From: Dietzia aurantiaca
Lineage (GTDB): Bacteria; Actinomycetota; Actinomycetes; Mycobacteriales; Mycobacteriaceae
Assembly (NCBI RefSeq): GCF_021033825.1
Contig: NZ_JAIFXZ010000003.1
Location: 248,001-312,000, forward strand
Length of the DNA stretch: 64,000 nt
Direction: 5' to 3'
The position numbers and the translations under genes are program-made. Below are positions 54,153-61,883 of the stretch, piece after piece (the stretch's first letter is position 1; each line of letters starts with the position of its first letter). The notes beneath the pieces are model-generated. The model saw nothing but the letters and a program-made list of their open reading frames with translations. It made no database searches and was not told the DNA's origin.

Positions 54153-54239
54153 CACGACCTCAGTGGCGAAACTCGGCTAAATCTCGCGAGAGATGTCTTG
54201 CCAAGGGGTGGTCATGTCTTGCAACCGAGGGTGGGTGGC
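54114..54239. repeat. 27-base inverted repeat across the 3' ends of cobB and cobK
   Basis: Left arm 54114-54140 lies in the cobB 3' end. Right arm 54213-54239 lies in the cobK 3' end. The arms are reverse complements over 27 bases with one mismatch, separated by 72 bases. Both encode ATHPRLQDM, each in the frame of its own gene. A partial third copy of the core (GGCAAGACAT on the minus strand, about 54193-54202) sits in cobK (WQDI). The spacer also contains the palindrome TCTCGCGAGA (54182-54191). Confidence 0.85.
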
Positions 54240-55019
54240 CCAGTCGGCGGCGTCGGCGGGGGCGTCCACCACCCGCACTCCGGGCGGCGGACCGGGCCTG
54301 CGGACCACGACCACCGGGATGCCGGCGTCCGACGCGACCGCCATCTTCGGCCAGGTCAACGCCCCGCCGGAATCCTTGGTGACCAGCACGTCGATGCCGT
54401 GCCGGTCGATCAGCTCGCGCTCGCCGTCCTCGGTGTACGGACCCCGCGCGCGCAGAACGAGCCACTGCTCGGGCAGCGGATGATCCGGCGGATCCACCAC
54501 GCGCACGACCGTCGGCACGTCGGCCAACGGCCCGATGAAACGATCCAGCGACTGCCGACCCACCGTCAATAGTGGGCGCATTCCCAGGCGGGCGGCGGTG
54601 TCGGCGGCGGCGTCGTGGCTGTCGACCCAGTGCCAGCTCTCCGCGCCCGGTGCCTGCGACCAGCCCGGACGCTCCAGCCGCAGCAGCGGGACCCCGGCCG
54701 CGACGCATGCAGCGGCGGCGTTTCCGGAGATGACCCGCGCGAACGGGTGGGTGGCGTCGATGACCGCGCGCACGCCCGCCTCCCGCAGGTACACCGCGAG
54801 CCCGTCGACCCCGCCGAAGCCCCCGACACGCACCTCCCCCACCGGTAGCCGCGGCTTCGAGACCCGCCCGGCCAGCGACGACACCACCGGAATCCCACGG
54901 TCGACGAGTAGCGCAGCAAGCGCACGGGCCTCTCCCGTCCCGCCGAGGATGAGCACAGCCCCGCCCGCATCGGCATCACCGGCCGTGCCGGATCCGGCTG
55001 CCGCGGAGGGGCCGCTCAT
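54177..55019 (-). CDS. cobK: Precorrin-6A reductase CobK
   Basis: 280 aa. NADPH-dependent reduction of precorrin-6A to precorrin-6B. Seen: VLILGGTGEARALAALLVDR (nucleotide site), LPVGEVRVGGFGGVDGLAVY, VIDATHPFARVISGNAAAAC, VLVTKDSGGALTWPKMAVAS. ATG at 55019 overlaps the cobQ stop (ATGA). An N-terminal Gly/Ala/Ser extension of about 20 residues precedes the fold. The C-terminus THPRLQDMTTPWQDISREI goes beyond the expected end and shares ATHPRLQDM with CobB. Converges on cobB with 24 bases between. Confidence 0.94.
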   Translation of the reverse strand: MSGPSAAAGSGTAGDADAGGAVLILGGTGEARALAALLVDRGIPVVSSLAGRVSKPRLPVGEVRVGGFGGVDGLAVYLREAGVRAVIDATHPFARVISGNAAAACVAAGVPLLRLERPGWSQAPGAESWHWVDSHDAAADTAARLGMRPLLTVGRQSLDRFIGPLADVPTVVRVVDPPDHPLPEQWLVLRARGPYTEDGERELIDRHGIDVLVTKDSGGALTWPKMAVASDAGIPVVVVRRPGPPPGVRVVDAPADAADWATHPRLQDMTTPWQDISREI

Positions 55020-56629
55020 CGGCTCGCTCCCGGCTCGAGCAGCGGCATCGCGGGCGCGCCGGCCTGAGCAAGCCCGAGCAGCGCGTCGAGGTCGAGATGC
55101 TCCTCGGCGAGGTCGGCGAGCAGATCCAGCCGCGCCTCCCGGGCCCGGCCGAAGCTCACACCCGACGCCTCGCGCACCCATCCGGCCCGCCCGTCCCCCG
55201 CTGCCCCTGCACTCCCGCCGCGGGCCACCTCGGCCAGGAACGCACTGCGGAACCCGTCCGATTCCAGCGTGCCGTGCCACATGGTGCCGAACACCCGACC
55301 CCGCCGGGCGCCGCCGATGAACTCGTCGTCGTCGTCCCCCCGCGTGATCCTCCCGTGGTGGATCTCGTACCCGGTCACGTCCTCGCCGAACTCCCGCCCG
55401 GCCGGCAGGCGTAGCGCCTTCTCGGCGGCGAAGCGGGTTGTCAGGCCGAGCAGGCCGAGGCCGTCGACGCGCGCGCCGGGGTGCCCCTCGGTGCCGTCCG
55501 GGTCGGCGATTTCGCGGCCGAGCATCTGGCATCCACCACAGATCCCGAGGACCGCTCCGCCACGCTCGACATGTGTAGAGATCGCGCGGTTGAGCCCCCG
55601 GGCGCGGAGCCAGGCCAGATCGTCGAGGGTGGCGCGGGTCCCGGGGACGACGACGAGGTCGGCCCCGGCGAGGTCGCGGGGCTCCGTGACGAATCGCAGC
55701 TCGACATCCGGCTCGAGGCCGAGCGCGTCGACGTCGGTGAAGTTGCTGATTCGCGGCAACCGGATCACCGCGACGCGCAGAGCGGCCGTCGCAGCGCCGG
55801 CGGACGCGGCAGCGCCGGATGCGGCACCGACAGGGGCGGGGACGGCGAGCGCGTCCTCCGAATCGAGCCAGAGGTCGGGATGCCAGGGGAACACCCCGAG
55901 CGTGGGCCGGCCGGACAGCGCCTCGAGCTCGCGCAGACCCGGGGTGAGCAGGGACGCATCGCCGCGGAACTTGTTGAGCACGAAGCCGGCGAGCAGGCGC
56001 TGGTCGGCGGCCTCGAGCAGCGCGACGGTGCCGTAGAGGGCGGCGAACACCCCTCCGCGGTCGATGTCTCCCACCACCACGACGGGCATGTCGCCGTGTC
56101 GGGCGAGGCCCATGTTGACGTAGTCGCTCGCGCGCAGGTTGATCTCGGTGGGGCTGCCGGCGCCCTCGCAGATCACGAGGTCGTGGCGGGAGGCGAGGTC
56201 GTCGTAGGCGGCGAATGCGGCCTCGGCCAGGTGCGCGCGACCGTCGACGAAGTCGCGCGAGGACACCGACCCGGCCGGCTGCCCCATCACCACCACGTGG
56301 CTGCGCCGGTCGCCGCCGGGCTTGAGGAGCACCGGGTTCATCGCGGGTTCCGGCGGGGCCCCCGCCGCGACGGCCTGGATCCACTGGGCGCGCCCGATCT
56401 CGCCAGTGGCCGAAGGGCCGTCCGAGCCAGCTGAGCTATCCGAGCCGCCTGGCCCCTTCGGGCCGCCCGGACTGCTGACGACCATCGAGTTGTTGGACAT
56501 GTTCTGCGCCTTGAACGGCGCCACCTTGAGGCCGCGGCGAGCGAACGCCCGGCACAGTGCGGTCACCACGACGGTCTTGCCCGCATCGGAGGTCGTACCG
56601 GCGATGAGCAGAGAGGCGGCCACGGGCAT
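55016..56629 (-). CDS. cobQ: Cobyric acid synthase CobQ
   Basis: 537 aa. Glutamine-dependent amidation of side chains b, d, e and g of adenosylcobyrinate diamide. N-terminal domain: LLIAGTTSDAGKTVVVTALC, APFKAQNMSNNSMVV, GEIGRAQWIQA, VICEGAGSPTEINLRASDYV. C-terminal glutaminase: LGICGGCQMLGREI with nucleophile Cys364, and GYEIHHGRI. A low-complexity insert rich in Gly, Ser and Pro (about 25 residues) breaks the normally contiguous NNSMV..GGEIGRAQ segment. ATG start; coupled to cobK. No riboswitch is seen upstream on this strand. Confidence 0.95.
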   Translation of the reverse strand: MPVAASLLIAGTTSDAGKTVVVTALCRAFARRGLKVAPFKAQNMSNNSMVVSSPGGPKGPGGSDSSAGSDGPSATGEIGRAQWIQAVAAGAPPEPAMNPVLLKPGGDRRSHVVVMGQPAGSVSSRDFVDGRAHLAEAAFAAYDDLASRHDLVICEGAGSPTEINLRASDYVNMGLARHGDMPVVVVGDIDRGGVFAALYGTVALLEAADQRLLAGFVLNKFRGDASLLTPGLRELEALSGRPTLGVFPWHPDLWLDSEDALAVPAPVGAASGAAASAGAATAALRVAVIRLPRISNFTDVDALGLEPDVELRFVTEPRDLAGADLVVVPGTRATLDDLAWLRARGLNRAISTHVERGGAVLGICGGCQMLGREIADPDGTEGHPGARVDGLGLLGLTTRFAAEKALRLPAGREFGEDVTGYEIHHGRITRGDDDDEFIGGARRGRVFGTMWHGTLESDGFRSAFLAEVARGGSAGAAGDGRAGWVREASGVSFGRAREARLDLLADLAEEHLDLDALLGLAQAGAPAMPLLEPGASR

Positions 56630-56856
56630 CGATCCTAGTCGGCCCGCCGACGCCCCTCGCGTGCGCGCCGGAGGCGGTCTGACCTACGCGCCCAGAATGC
56701 ACATTTTCAGCCGACGTACGTGCCCGGAATGCCGCAAAGAGGGTGCGCACCTCAATGGCCCTGATCATCATGACGCTGCAGGGGGATTCCGCGAGCGCGC
56801 ACGGGCACCAGCCGATCGGTAGTCGATCGACGGGCGGCCACGTACGGTCGGCGACC

Positions 56857-57768
56857 ATGGTCTCCCTACGAGCTCGAATGGTGATGGCGTCGCTGCGTGC
56901 GCGCCGAAGCAAACGGTTCTACGCGGATCCCGCATCCATGCGACATTCACTGCCCCAGGCGCAGGACCCCCACAAGACCGTGCCCCGCGCGTCGTCCTGC
57001 AAGGGCCTGAACGTGCGCACCGACCAGGTCGCGGGGGTCGGCGTCCACGTGTTCACCCCGGAGCACGCCGCGCAGCGCTCCGGCACCCGGATCCTCCACC
57101 TTCACGGCGGGGCGTTCGTCTCCGAGCCCGACAACCACCACTGGGACTTCGTCCGCGACGTCGTGCTGAGTACCGGCGCCGAGGTGGTGTTCCCGATCTA
57201 CCCGCTGGCCCCGTCGGTCGGGCACGAGACGATCCGCGACTGCGCGATGTCCGTCTACGAGCACTACCTGTCCGCTCACCCGGGCCACCGATTCGTGTTC
57301 GGCGACTCCGCCGGGGGCGCGCTCACCGTATACCTCACCGAGACCCTTCGGGAGCGCGGCGACGGGCTGCCCACCGCGCTCGCGCTGCTCTCGCCGTGGC
57401 TGGACATGGAGGTCTCCGACCCGCGCTCCGAGGAGATCGACGCCACGGACCCGGAGCTGGACATCGACGGGCTGCGGCAGGCCGGCGAGTGGTACGCCGA
57501 CGGCGACGACCCCAATGCCCCGGAAATCAGTCCCGTCTACGCGGACTACACCGACTTCCCTCCGATGATCGTGTTCACGGGGACCCGCGACATCCTCAAT
57601 CCCGACGCCCGCCGGGTCCGCGACGCCGCGCAGAGATGCGGCGTGCGCGTGGACTTCCACGAGTACCCCGGCATGTTCCACAACTGGACCATGCAGCCCA
57701 TCCCGGAGGGCCGCCGCGCCCGCCGACAGCTGTACGAGTTCCTCGACCAGATGGAGGTAAAACAATGA
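56857..57768 (+). CDS. Alpha/beta hydrolase (hormone-sensitive-lipase family)
   Basis: 303 aa. Oxyanion motif HLHGGAFV (His83-Gly-Gly) and nucleophile elbow GDSAGG (Ser151). The likely Asp is in FTGTRDILNPDA and the His in YPGMFHNW. No signal peptide. Hydrolyses an ester or amide; substrate not known. ATG at 56857: TACGGT lies 8 bases upstream, a leaderless-type promoter; a longer frame from 56743 has no support. The stop overlaps the ectC ATG (ATGA), so its product probably acts in the same process as the ectoine synthase-like protein. The 56630-56856 gap shows nothing else. Confidence 0.87.
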   Translation: MVSLRARMVMASLRARRSKRFYADPASMRHSLPQAQDPHKTVPRASSCKGLNVRTDQVAGVGVHVFTPEHAAQRSGTRILHLHGGAFVSEPDNHHWDFVRDVVLSTGAEVVFPIYPLAPSVGHETIRDCAMSVYEHYLSAHPGHRFVFGDSAGGALTVYLTETLRERGDGLPTALALLSPWLDMEVSDPRSEEIDATDPELDIDGLRQAGEWYADGDDPNAPEISPVYADYTDFPPMIVFTGTRDILNPDARRVRDAAQRCGVRVDFHEYPGMFHNWTMQPIPEGRRARRQLYEFLDQMEVKQ

Positions 57769-58115
57769 TCGTGCGCACCACCGACGAGATCACCGGGACC
57801 GACCGTCAGGTCAGCGGCGACACGTGGACGTCCAAGCGGATCATCCTGTCGGACGACAACGTGGGTTTCTCGTTCCACGAGACCACGGTGCAGGCCGGCA
57901 CCGAGACGCCGCTGCACTACCCCGACTACATCGAGGCCGTCTGGCTGATCGAGGGGCACGGCGAGCTGATCAACCGCGAGGACGGCACGACGCACCCGCT
58001 GGCCCCGGGCACCATGTACCTGCTCGACGGCCACGAGCGGCACACGATCGTCGCGCACGACCAGCTCCGCATGTACTGCGTGTTCAACCCTGCGACGCCG
58101 CCGGGCAGCGACTGA
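57765..58115 (+). CDS. ectC: Solitary L-ectoine synthase-like protein EctC
   Basis: 116 aa, cupin fold. EctC hallmarks: MIVRTTDEITGTDRQVSGDT, GFSFHETTVQAGTETPLHY, IEGHGELI, PGTMYLLDGHERH, CVFNP. Metal ligands known for EctC align: Glu57, Tyr85 (84 in characterised enzymes) and His93 (92). EctC cyclises N-gamma-acetyl-diaminobutyrate to ectoine. It is about 12-15 residues shorter than usual at the C-terminus, and ectA/ectB/ectD are absent here. ATGA overlap with the hydrolase. It may be a true ectoine synthase, a reverse-acting one, or an EctC-derived enzyme with a new substrate. Confidence 0.85.
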   Translation: MIVRTTDEITGTDRQVSGDTWTSKRIILSDDNVGFSFHETTVQAGTETPLHYPDYIEAVWLIEGHGELINREDGTTHPLAPGTMYLLDGHERHTIVAHDQLRMYCVFNPATPPGSD

Positions 58116-58156
58116 CGCGAACGGTCTGTCACGCGTAGCCGGTCACTCGTCACCGG

Positions 58157-58291
58157 TCATCCCAGGCCGCCGTACAGCGCGAGTCCGTGGCCCGAGCGCC
58201 GCGGCCCCGCTGCGATCCGCCATAACGTGACCACCCAGGCCACCAGCGCGAGTACCGCCGGCACGATCATCTCGACCATCACCGGCGTCAC
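58157..58291 (-). CDS. 44-residue single-helix membrane peptide coupled to TetR
   Basis: GTG start overlapping the TetR stop (GTGA). The sequence has one long hydrophobic segment (MIVPAVLALVAWVVTLWRI) followed by a basic, Gly-rich tail (AAGPRRSGHGLALYGGLG). Not recognised. The overlap and a clean membrane helix support it being translated. It could be a small regulator or a membrane-bound stress peptide under TetR control. Confidence 0.55.
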   Translation of the reverse strand: MTPVMVEMIVPAVLALVAWVVTLWRIAAGPRRSGHGLALYGGLG

Positions 58292-58869
58292 GTCGCCGCG
58301 GCCTCCGACATCAGACGCGCGGCCATCTCGCGGCCGTCGGTCAGCAGCGACGTGCCGTAGATCCGACGGTGCGCGAACGCCCCTTCCAGGAGGAGGAAGA
58401 GGTGCCTGGCCAGCATCCGGTGGTCGCCCTCGGGCGGAGTGTCCTCGCGGACGAGTTCGACGAGCCGGTCGTAGATCGCCTGCTTGTGGTAGCGGATGAC
58501 CTCGTGGGCGGGATGATCGTCCGGCAGTTCGGCGGCGGCGTTGAGGAACGCGTCGCCGCGTCGGCTGTTCCCGGGATCGGCCGCGTAGACGTCGAAGAAG
58601 GCCAGAACCCGGGGACTCTCCGCGCGCTCGACCTCCTCCTCGAGCAGGTGCCACCACCACCGGTGCCGATTCAGTAGGTATGCCACGACGAGGCCGTCCT
58701 TCGAGCCGAAGTTGGTGTACAGGACCGGCTTGGTCACCCCGGATTCGGCGGCGATCATGTCGACACCGACCGCATGGATGCCCTGCTCGTAGAACAGGGT
58801 CGACGCCTCGTCGAGGATGCGTTGCGCCCCCGGGGTCAGGTCGGACAGGTCGGGGAATTCAGTAGCCAT
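58288..58869 (-). CDS. TetR-family transcriptional regulator
   Basis: 193 aa. Helix-turn-helix at residues about 13-60: AQRILDEASTLFYEQGIHAV, GVDMIAAESGVTKPVLYTNF, GSKDGLVVAYL. C-terminal TetR_C-like domain (LEGAFAHRRIYGTSLLTDGR). ATG at 58869. The divergent gap to 58969 holds a long inverted repeat plus a third half-site (58891-58933), its probable operator. The stop is coupled to a 44-residue membrane peptide. The inducer is unknown. Confidence 0.88.
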   Translation of the reverse strand: MATEFPDLSDLTPGAQRILDEASTLFYEQGIHAVGVDMIAAESGVTKPVLYTNFGSKDGLVVAYLLNRHRWWWHLLEEEVERAESPRVLAFFDVYAADPGNSRRGDAFLNAAAELPDDHPAHEVIRYHKQAIYDRLVELVREDTPPEGDHRMLARHLFLLLEGAFAHRRIYGTSLLTDGREMAARLMSEAAAT

Positions 58870-58890
58870 AGCGCCCTTGAATTTACAACC

Positions 58891-58933
58891 CTGTATAGCT
58901 AATCTGAAGTTAGCTATACAGATCTGTATAGCT
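58891..58933. promoter_or_regulatory. TetR operator with three CTGTATAGCT half-sites
   Basis: CTGTATAGCTAA (58891-58902) and TTAGCTATACAG (58910-58921) form a perfect 12-base inverted repeat with a 7-base spacer. CTGTATAGCT is repeated at 58924-58933. It lies between a TetR gene and a divergent small ORF in a locally AT-rich patch, which stands out in this GC-rich window. Confidence 0.8.
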
Positions 58934-58968
58934 GCACCCGCATCTACCTCGTAGGGAGGGAACCCCTC

Positions 58969-59121
58969 ATGGCACCCATCCGACCGGCCATCGACCTCGT
59001 CCGCCAGCTCTGGTACTCACTCGACACCGCCAGCGCACTCCGTCACGGGGCGCCCATCTCCGAGAGGGCGCGGCAGTACACTATGGCGGCGCCGACCCCC
59101 GGCACTCAGATTCTCGCGTAA
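58969..59121 (+). CDS. 50-residue small protein divergent from TetR
   Basis: ATG behind a strong AGGGAGGG site; reads MAPIRPAIDLVRQLWYSLDT, ASALRHGAPISERARQYTMA, then ends APTPGTQILA before TAA. Not recognised; no membrane segment; mildly basic with an amphipathic N-terminal part. It is the only ORF downstream of the triple half-site operator on the plus strand, so it is the likely regulated target. It could also be the shortened start of a lost larger gene. Confidence 0.5.
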   Translation: MAPIRPAIDLVRQLWYSLDTASALRHGAPISERARQYTMAAPTPGTQILA

Positions 59122-59195
59122 CCGCCGCACCGGAGCGGGCACCCGCGACGGGCGTCGGCTCCGGGGGCGTTCGCACACCCTCCGTCGTGGCACGG

Positions 59196-59212
59196 ATACC
59201 CCCAGTGGGTAT
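59196..59212. promoter_or_regulatory. CsoR-type copper operator
   Basis: ATACCCCCAGTGGGTAT is a near-perfect inverted repeat (ATACCC, 5-base centre, GGGTAT) matching the operator class bound by CsoR-family copper repressors. It lies 40 bases before the start of a DUF1541 lipoprotein gene and overlaps a TATACC hexamer that could be its -10. Confidence 0.75.
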
Positions 59213-59251
59213 ACCCTCGCGGTCAGCGAACCCGACGAGAGGACACACACC

Positions 59252-59863
59252 ATGAATCGTCAGACCGCCCTCGCAGCAGTCGCACTGGCCTCCGCGCTGG
59301 CACTGAGCGCCTGCGGGAGTGACACCGCGGAGACGGGTGAGGCCACCGCGACGGAGACCTCGTCGTCGTCGGACCATACCGGGCACGGCACCGAGGCCGC
59401 GCCCTCCGACGACACCGAGCACGACGCCCATCAGCATCCCGCGGACGGCGGGCCCGCGCCCGAGGGCATCGCGGAGGCCGGCGATCCCGCCTTCCCGGTC
59501 GGGACGGACGTCGTCCTGGCCGCCGACCACATGCCCGGGATGGACGGCGCCGCGGCCACCGTCTCCGGCGCGTTCGACACCACCACCTACTCGGTCACCT
59601 ACACCCCGACCGACGGCGGCGAGCCTGTCGTCGACCACAAGTGGGTCGTCCACGAGGAACTGGAGAACCCGGGCCCGGCACCGCTGCCCGACGGCACCGA
59701 GGTCGTCCTGCGCGCCGCACACATGCCCGGCATGGACGGGGCGACGGCGACCATCGACAGCTCGACGCAGGAGACCGTCTACATGGTCGACGTCCACTCC
59801 GAGAATATGACCATGACCAACCACAAGTGGGTCACCGAGAGCGAGATCCGACCGGCGGACTGA
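59252..59863 (+). CDS. YdhK/DUF1541-family lipoprotein, probable copper-binding
   Basis: 203 aa. Signal peptide with lipobox ALSAC near residue 21. A His/Asp/Ser-rich linker follows (DHTGHG, EHDAHQHP), then two DUF1541 repeats (about 75-132 and 138-200). Each repeat carries HMPGMDGA(A/T)AT and VDHKWV or TNHKWV. Ribosome site GAGAGG. Family members such as CopL bind copper at the cell surface. The CsoR-type operator upstream supports copper induction. No csoR or copA is in the window, so the regulator acts from elsewhere. Confidence 0.85.
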   Translation: MNRQTALAAVALASALALSACGSDTAETGEATATETSSSSDHTGHGTEAAPSDDTEHDAHQHPADGGPAPEGIAEAGDPAFPVGTDVVLAADHMPGMDGAAATVSGAFDTTTYSVTYTPTDGGEPVVDHKWVVHEELENPGPAPLPDGTEVVLRAAHMPGMDGATATIDSSTQETVYMVDVHSENMTMTNHKWVTESEIRPAD

Positions 59864-59970
59864 CCGCGACGGCCGCCGCGCCGCGCCGACCGCGACGCGG
59901 GGGCCTTGTGCCCGGCGGCCGACAGTCCTAATCTTCCGGACACACCGCAGCCCGCACGGCAGGGGACGAT

Positions 59971-60618
59971 ATGTCCAGAGTCCGGATCCACAACATGTTC
60001 GTCTCGCTGGACGGCTTCGCCGCCGGCACCTACGTCACCACCGACCATCCCATCGGCGACGCCGCGGCGCTCTTCGCGGGCTTCGACGGCCGGGTGATCC
60101 ACGGGATCGACGGCGTGGATGCGCCTATCACTCTCGACCGTGCCCTGACCAGCCTGTGGGGGCAGGGCATCGGCGCGGAGATCATGGGTAGGCGCAAATT
60201 CGGGCCACAGTCCGGGCCGTGGGACGACGACGGGTGGCGCGGCTGGTGGGGCGATGAGCCGCCGTTCCGCACGCCTGTCATCGTGCTCACCCATCACGCG
60301 CGGGAGCCGATCGAGTTCGCCAACGGCACCGTCTTCCACTTCCTCGACGCCGCCCCCGCAGAGGCCCTGCAGCGCGCCCGCGAGCTCGCGCCGGGCACCG
60401 ACGTGCGTATCGGGGGAGGGCCGACAGTCTGCCGCCAGTTCCTCGAGGCCGACCTCGTGGACTTCATGCACGTCGTGGTGGTGCCGGTGGTTCTGGGCGA
60501 GGGAGAGCGCGCGTTTCCCCACGGCGCTGCGCTGACGGACCGGTTCGACGTGGAGGTCGTCTCGACCCCGGGTGGACGCACGCATCAGCTGCGGAACCGG
60601 CGGGCGCGGGAGATGTAG
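59971..60618 (+). CDS. RibD-C/dihydrofolate reductase-fold protein
   Basis: 215 aa. Seen: HNMFVSLDGFAAG at the N-terminus, EIMGRRKFGPQSGPW, VIVLTHHARE and DVRIGGGPTVCRQFLEADLV, typical of stand-alone RibD-C/YyaP-like proteins. NADPH-dependent reductase fold; substrate unknown, and not a folate or riboflavin enzyme by context. ATG behind AGGGG. Its stop codon lies in the loop of a terminator facing aztD. Confidence 0.85.
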   Translation: MSRVRIHNMFVSLDGFAAGTYVTTDHPIGDAAALFAGFDGRVIHGIDGVDAPITLDRALTSLWGQGIGAEIMGRRKFGPQSGPWDDDGWRGWWGDEPPFRTPVIVLTHHAREPIEFANGTVFHFLDAAPAEALQRARELAPGTDVRIGGGPTVCRQFLEADLVDFMHVVVVPVVLGEGERAFPHGAALTDRFDVEVVSTPGGRTHQLRNRRAREM

Positions 60619-60633
60619 CGGCCCGCCGGTTCC
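60593..60633. terminator. Bidirectional terminator over the RibD-like stop codon
   Basis: GGAACCGGCGGGC (60593-60605) and GCCCGCCGGTTCC (60621-60633) are perfect complements, with a 15-base loop that contains the stop codon TAG (60616-60618). Lies between convergent genes. Confidence 0.7.
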
Positions 60634-60648
60634 CACTGCTGGGCTCGA

Positions 60649-61869
60649 TTACCCCAGAGCCACAGCGATCTCGTTCGGTTCGCCGGGGATCTGGCCGGAG
60701 GCGACGACCTCACCGGTCCGGAGGTCCACGGCGTGCACGGAGAGCGTCGCAGGCTCGGTCACGTAGGCGATGTCCCCGCGGACGGTCATGGCCGGGTGCG
60801 GGTTCTGCCACTCCGCCGGCCCCTCCCACGGCTCGATCACCTCGTGGCTCTCGGAGATCTCGCCGGTGGCGGGATCCATCACGTGGATGGACCCGTCGGT
60901 GGCGAGGATGTACGCCAGGTCGCCGGGCCCGCGGGCGACGCCCCGCCACGTGTACTCGACGCCCTCCGGCAGATCCACGACCTCGTGGGTGCCGGCCGCG
61001 GGATCGATGAGCGCGACCTGGTCCAGGAGCACGCCCTCGGCGTCCGGGTCGTCCTTGTAGTCGCCGACGATGAGGGGGCTGGTCTCGGAGACGTACGCGT
61101 TGCCCATACGCCCGTAGTCGTCGGCGGCGGTGAGCTTCTCGAACTCGCCGTCGTGGAACAGCAGCGCGCCGTCCTCGCAGCCGAAGACCACGGTCTCGTC
61201 GGCCGCGGTGCCCTCGCCGTGGACGCCGGGGCACTCCTCACTGCGACTCAACTCGGTGCCGTCGGCGTCCATGGCGCGCACGCCGGAGCGGCCGGCGTCG
61301 TCGCCGATCGTGGTGAGGAAGGTGCCGTCCGACAGCACGATGGACACCCCGTGGTGGGCCCGGTCGCCGGGGACCGTCTCGGTCTCGGGGAGCTGTCCGC
61401 CACCGTCGAGCAGCGCGCTGGTGGCGAAGATGGTGGTGTCGCTGGTGCCGTCGTCGTAGAGAACCGTCTTGCCGTCGTGTCGGACGACGTGCGCGGGGGT
61501 CTCGGCCTCGAATACCAGGTCGGTCAGGGCGGGTTCGGCGGTGTCGAGCACCTGGAAGCCGTCCGACATGGTCACCAGGACGTTCCGCCCGTCACCGACC
61601 GCGTTGAGCCGGGTGAACTCCTCGGACTCGAACTCCTCGACCACCTCGAGGGTCTCGCCGTCGAGGACCGCGATCCCGTTCTCGTAGGCCACCGCGAGGC
61701 GGTTCTCCGTGGCGCCGGCGTCAGCCGCCGCGGGGGCGGTCGTGGTCGCCGTGTCCCGGGATTCCGGGCTGTCCCCGGCGCCGCTGCCGCCCCCGCACGC
61801 TGTCGCCAGCAGCGACGCCGTCGCGAGCATCGCGAGCGCTCCGGCGCCGCGTGTGATCCGTGTTGTCAT
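60649..61869 (-). CDS. aztD: Zinc metallochaperone AztD, lipoprotein
   Basis: 406 aa. Lipobox ATAC near residue 25, then a beta-propeller-like run of repeats (RLAVAYENGIAVLDGETLEV, VLVTMSDGFQVLD, SIHVMDPATGEI, LSVHAVDLRTGEV). Cys pair in EECPGVHGEG and VVFGCEDGALLF and His in WQNPHPA and RAHHGVS fit AztD. AztD hands zinc to AztC in the periplasm or cell envelope. The ATG follows GGAGAGG and is 14 bases after the aztC stop. Last gene of the operon; a paralogue is upstream at 62828. Confidence 0.85.
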   Translation of the reverse strand: MTTRITRGAGALAMLATASLLATACGGGSGAGDSPESRDTATTTAPAAADAGATENRLAVAYENGIAVLDGETLEVVEEFESEEFTRLNAVGDGRNVLVTMSDGFQVLDTAEPALTDLVFEAETPAHVVRHDGKTVLYDDGTSDTTIFATSALLDGGGQLPETETVPGDRAHHGVSIVLSDGTFLTTIGDDAGRSGVRAMDADGTELSRSEECPGVHGEGTAADETVVFGCEDGALLFHDGEFEKLTAADDYGRMGNAYVSETSPLIVGDYKDDPDAEGVLLDQVALIDPAAGTHEVVDLPEGVEYTWRGVARGPGDLAYILATDGSIHVMDPATGEISESHEVIEPWEGPAEWQNPHPAMTVRGDIAYVTEPATLSVHAVDLRTGEVVASGQIPGEPNEIAVALG

Positions 61870-61883
61870 TCGGTGTTCCTCTC

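Noticed and set aside
57765-58115. Generic cupin protein
   Set aside because: N-terminal MIVRTTDEITGTDRQVSGDT and the aligned Glu57/Tyr85/His93 ligands match EctC specifically.
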